A stretch of DNA of 7,536 bases, taken from positions 1-7,536 of the forward strand of contig CAITLX010000837.1 of the NCBI GenBank assembly GCA_903893335.1, written 5' to 3'. The notes beneath the pieces were generated by a model. The model was not told where the DNA came from. It worked only from the letters and a program-made list of their open reading frames with translations, and did not search any database. The position numbers were made by a program, and so were the translations under genes. Below are positions 4,907 through 7,536 of this stretch, piece by piece (position 1 is the first letter of the stretch; each line of letters opens with the position of its first letter). Source of the DNA: an uncultured delta proteobacterium. GTDB taxonomy: Bacteria; Myxococcota_A; Polyangia; Polyangiales; Polyangiaceae.

Positions 4907-7030
4907 ATGCCCGACTTCATGGACAACGCAGACATCCGAGATGGGGCCGACAGGTCAGAGGCCGCCGCCGACGCGGACGGACGCGCGAACGCGCCCGACG
5001 CGGTGCGCGAGCTTCGCCTGCTGTCGCAGCTCGCGGTGCGGCTCGCGGCTGCCACGAGCCTCTCGGAGTCGCTCGACAACGTCGCCGATGCGCTGCTCGC
5101 TCTCGACGGTGTCGACGCGTGCGGCGTCTACCTCCTCGACGACGCGACCGGCGGGCTCGACCTCGTCGTGCACCGCGGGCTGCCGGCCACCATGGTCGCC
5201 AAGGTGTCGCGCTTCGAGGCCGACGCCGCCAACACGCGCTTCGTGCTGGCGGGCGAGAGCGTCTTCGTCCGGCACGACGATCTCCTCGCCAAGCTCGGCG
5301 TCGCGCGCGGCCCGGGCGACCGGTTGCTCGCCATCGGCGTCGTGCCGCTGCGCGATCAGCACGGCGTCGTCGGCGCGCTCAACGTCGGCTCGCGCGCGGC
5401 GGCCGACTTCCCGCCCGCTGCGCGAGAGAGCGTGCTCACCCTCGCCGGCTACGTCGGCGGCGCGCTCGGGCGCCTGCGCGCCGAGCGACGCGCGGACGAG
5501 TGGCGGCGCAACATGGTCGGGCTCCTCGAGGCGAGCGACGACTACATCGCCGTGTCCGATCTCGGCGGCGCCATCCTCTACGCCAACCCGGCGACCGAGC
5601 GCGCGCTCGGCTGGGAGCGCGGCGAGCTGATCGGCAAGCGCGTGGACGACCTCCGGCGCGTGCGTGGCGGGTCCGACCGCCCCCGCTTCATCGCGACGCT
5701 GCGGCAGGTCGGCTCGCTCACGCTCTCCGAGCGGCTCCTTCGGCGCGACGGCGCCGAGCTGCCGGTCGAGACGCGCTTGGCGCTGGGGAAGTGGGACGGG
5801 GGCGAGGTCGTCCTCGCTCTCGCGCGCGATCTGACCGAACGGACACGCATGCAAGAGGAGCTCGTGCGGGCCCGCAAGCTCGAGGCGCTCGGCACGCTCG
5901 CGGGTGGCATCGCGCAGGATTTCAACAACGTGCTCGGGGCGATCCTCGGCTCGGCCGAGCTCGCGCTCGCGGTCTGCGCGGCGTCGGGGCGGGCGTGCGA
6001 CGATCTTCGCAACATCGTGGACGCTGCCTCGCGAGGCCGCGATCTCGTCGGGCGGGTGCTCGCCGCGGCGCGGCAGGCGCCGCCGGTGCTGCACACGGTG
6101 GACCTCGCCCGCGAGCTCGGCCTGCTGGTCGAGCCCTTCCGCCGCGCGATGCCGGACGGCGTGCGGCTCGAGGTCGAGCTCCCGGCCGAGCCGCTGCTGG
6201 TGCGCTGCGATCGCGGGCAGATCGTCGCCGTGTTGAAGGCGCTCGTGGCCAACGCGCGCGACGCGACGCCCGAGGGGGGGCTCGTGACCCTGCGCGCGCG
6301 GCTCGAGGTGCACAACGCCGTGACGGCTCCCGACGGCATGGCGCCCGGGGCATACGCGCTGCTCGAGGTCGCCGACACCGGACACGGCATGGACGAGCCG
6401 ACGCGGGTGCGGGTGTTCGACCCGTTCTTCTCGACCAAGGCGACGGGGCGCGGCGTGGGCCTCGGCCTCGCGATGGCCTATGGCATGGTGCGCGCGCACC
6501 ACGGCGACATCTCGTGCACGAGCCAGCCGGGGGCGGGCGCGACGTTTCAGGTGCTGCTGCCGGTCGCGGCCGGCGCGACGGGAGCCTCCGCCGCCGATCT
6601 GCGCGCGACGTCGGAGCCCCCCGCGTCGCTCTCCGCGTCGATCCTCGTCATCGAGGCCGACCCCGCGGTGCGGCACGTCGTGGCGCGCGCGCTCGAGCGC
6701 TGCGGCGCAGCGGTGGTCGAGGCCGCGTCGGGCGAGAGCGGAATCGATCGACTCCGCAAGAGCGGCTCGTCGTTCGACCTCGCGGTGCTCGACCTCGACA
6801 TGCCGGGCATGGGCGGCGCCGCCGCGTACCACGTGCTCAAGGCGCTGCGGCCGTCCTTGCCCGTCATCGTCACGAGCGGCTTCGAGCTGGCGCGGCGCGT
6901 CGATCTCGGCGAGGTCGCCGAGATCGACGGCTTCCTCGCCAAGCCGTTCGGGTCGACCGAGCTCGCCGCCGAGGTCGAGCGCGTGCTGCGCATCGCGGCG
7001 GCCCCGGGCGAGGGGCGCGCCGGGGGCTGA
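4907..7030 (+). CDS. Hybrid sensor histidine kinase (GAF-PAS-DHp-HATPase-REC) lacking the phosphoacceptor His
   Basis: The 707-residue protein has no membrane segment, so it is probably cytosolic. Domains in order: acidic N-terminal tail (1-30), GAF (about 34-190), PAS (about 200-312), DHp helix (about 314-390), HATPase (about 398-552), Ala/Ser-rich linker, and REC (about 578-698). The H-box reads LAGGIAQDFNN, with Gln337 where HPK4-type kinases have the phosphoacceptor His, and no His replaces it nearby. ATP-binding motifs are largely kept: NARDA (449-453), DTGHGM (490-495), FDPFFSTK (504-511) and GRGVGLGLAMAYG. However, the first N-box Asn is Ala445. In REC, Asp629, Thr656 and Lys679 are present, but the acidic pair is Glu583-Ala584. 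It may be a pseudokinase, a phosphatase-type regulator or a scaffold for GAF/PAS input. The ATG at 4907 is the first start after an in-frame TAA at 4892-4894. No response-regulator gene is adjacent; the OPA transporter diverges from it. Confidence 0.93.
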   Translation: MPDFMDNADIRDGADRSEAAADADGRANAPDAVRELRLLSQLAVRLAAATSLSESLDNVADALLALDGVDACGVYLLDDATGGLDLVVHRGLPATMVAKVSRFEADAANTRFVLAGESVFVRHDDLLAKLGVARGPGDRLLAIGVVPLRDQHGVVGALNVGSRAAADFPPAARESVLTLAGYVGGALGRLRAERRADEWRRNMVGLLEASDDYIAVSDLGGAILYANPATERALGWERGELIGKRVDDLRRVRGGSDRPRFIATLRQVGSLTLSERLLRRDGAELPVETRLALGKWDGGEVVLALARDLTERTRMQEELVRARKLEALGTLAGGIAQDFNNVLGAILGSAELALAVCAASGRACDDLRNIVDAASRGRDLVGRVLAAARQAPPVLHTVDLARELGLLVEPFRRAMPDGVRLEVELPAEPLLVRCDRGQIVAVLKALVANARDATPEGGLVTLRARLEVHNAVTAPDGMAPGAYALLEVADTGHGMDEPTRVRVFDPFFSTKATGRGVGLGLAMAYGMVRAHHGDISCTSQPGAGATFQVLLPVAAGATGASAADLRATSEPPASLSASILVIEADPAVRHVVARALERCGAAVVEAASGESGIDRLRKSGSSFDLAVLDLDMPGMGGAAAYHVLKALRPSLPVIVTSGFELARRVDLGEVAEIDGFLAKPFGSTELAAEVERVLRIAAAPGEGRAGG

Positions 7031-7079
7031 GCGCGGGTCACTCCGTGCGAGCGGCGCGGCGCGCTTCGCGCTCGCTCAG
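7027..7079. terminator. Inverted repeats across the kinase/Cys-protein convergent junction
   Basis: CTGAGCG (7027-7033) and CGCTCAG (7073-7079) form an outer inverted repeat with one stop codon in each arm. Inside it, GCGAGCG (7047-7053) and CGCTCGC (7069-7075) form a second 7-bp stem with a 15-base loop; its right arm overlaps the outer arm, so the two stems compete. No T-tract follows on either strand. A two-way terminator is plausible because both genes must end within this 45-bp gap, but it is not a classical one. Confidence 0.4.
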
Positions 7080-7536
7080 GGGTTGAGCTCGGGCAGCAGC
7101 GCGCCGGCGTCGATCGCATCGATCGCGTCGCACGCGAGCAGCCCCATGCACACGCCCGAGAGCGAGGTGAGCAGCGCGAGCGGGTCGGCCGAGAGCGCCT
7201 GCGCGAGCCCCTCGCACGGCATCGTGTCGAGCGCCGAAACGCACGCACCCTCGGCAGACGGGTGCACCTTGCACACGCCGAGCGCCTCGAGCTGCGTCAG
7301 CCCGAGCGCGAGCGTCGCGCCGAACGCGTCGGCCTCGCCGAGCGCGCCCTCTCCCGCGCCCTCGCCCTTCGCGCAGCGCACGACCGCTCGGCGCAGCGCG
7401 GTCGCGTACGCGACGGCCCAGGGCGCCGGTGGGCCCGCGTCGGCGCCGAGCAGCGCCGCGAGCTCGGAGAGGTCGGCTTCGCCGACGCTCTCGGACGGCG
7501 GCGCGAGGGCCGCGCAGTCGAGCGCGGCGATCGCCG
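7076..7536 (-). CDS. Cys-containing hypothetical protein, N-terminus missing at window edge
   Basis: The frame enters at the right edge without a start and ends in TGA at 7076-7078, giving at least 152 residues. It is not assigned to a known family. It is Ala/Leu/Glu-rich with seven Cys in the visible part (7, 54, 88, 98, 107, 129, 135). The spacing C-x9-C-x8-C-x21-C-x5-C around GVCKVHPSAEGACVSALDTMPC resembles Cys-rich secreted proteins or lipoproteins common in Myxococcota, where the Cys probably form disulfides. That comparison is an impression, and any signal peptide would lie outside the window. A GTG at 7381 could start a shorter product, but coding character and a Cys (residue 7) continue upstream of it, so the frame is taken to the edge. 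It converges on the kinase gene with 45 bp between the stop codons. Confidence 0.7.
   Translation of the reverse strand, partial: AIAALDCAALAPPSESVGEADLSELAALLGADAGPPAPWAVAYATALRRAVVRCAKGEGAGEGALGEADAFGATLALGLTQLEALGVCKVHPSAEGACVSALDTMPCEGLAQALSADPLALLTSLSGVCMGLLACDAIDAIDAGALLPELNP

Noticed and set aside
4955..6832. Minus-strand frame of 625 codons opposite the kinase
   Set aside because: It is the antisense of a GC-rich gene with no recognisable domain.
4888..7086. Long alternate plus-strand frame of 732 codons overlapping the kinase
   Set aside because: It is an almost pure Arg/Ala/Gly frame-shifted reading; the frame beginning at 4907 carries all kinase motifs.

Overview
The window is very GC-rich, by eye above 70%, with strong G/C third-position bias and dense bacterial genes on both strands. 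The proteins suggest a myxobacterium-like member of the Myxococcota: Cys- and Asp-rich secreted lipoproteins, an orphan cytosolic hybrid histidine kinase, and a bacterial homologue of animal peptidylarginine deiminases. This assignment is inference from composition and protein style. No rRNA, tRNA, CRISPR array, insertion sequence or phage gene is visible.

Layout from left to right. (1) Positions 1-1543, minus strand: a conserved hypothetical protein is read into a peptidylarginine deiminase (PAD)-family lipoprotein through a GTGA stop/start overlap. The PAD gene runs off the left edge, so its C-terminal catalytic half is missing. (2) Positions 1580-2482, plus strand: argB, N-acetylglutamate kinase of the arginine-feedback-sensitive type, divergent from the first pair with only 36 bp between them. 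(3) Positions 2520-4768, minus strand: an apparent three-gene unit in transcription order OPA-family organophosphate transporter, cupredoxin-like lipoprotein, RpiB/LacAB-type sugar-phosphate isomerase. It converges on argB. (4) Positions 4907-7030, plus strand: a soluble GAF-PAS-DHp-HATPase-REC hybrid histidine kinase, divergent from the transporter across 138 bp. (5) Positions 7076-7536, minus strand: the C-terminal part of a Cys-containing protein that runs off the right edge.

Three things stand out. First, the PAD-family lipoprotein aligns closely with the calcium-binding middle domain and the start of the catalytic domain of human PADs, and appears to be exported and lipid-anchored. Second, the histidine kinase has Gln where the phosphoacceptor His should be, and has also lost the first N-box Asn and one acidic-pocket residue of its receiver, so it looks like a pseudokinase or a rewired signalling protein. 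Third, both convergent gene junctions carry the same inverted heptamer CTGAGCG...CGCTCAG with a stop codon in each arm.

How the genes may work together is inference. The transporter and isomerase could form a phosphorylated-sugar uptake and conversion module, and the divergent kinase could control it, by analogy with the OPA-family Uhp system. The nearness of argB to the PAD gene may be coincidence. No promoter could be assigned with confidence.
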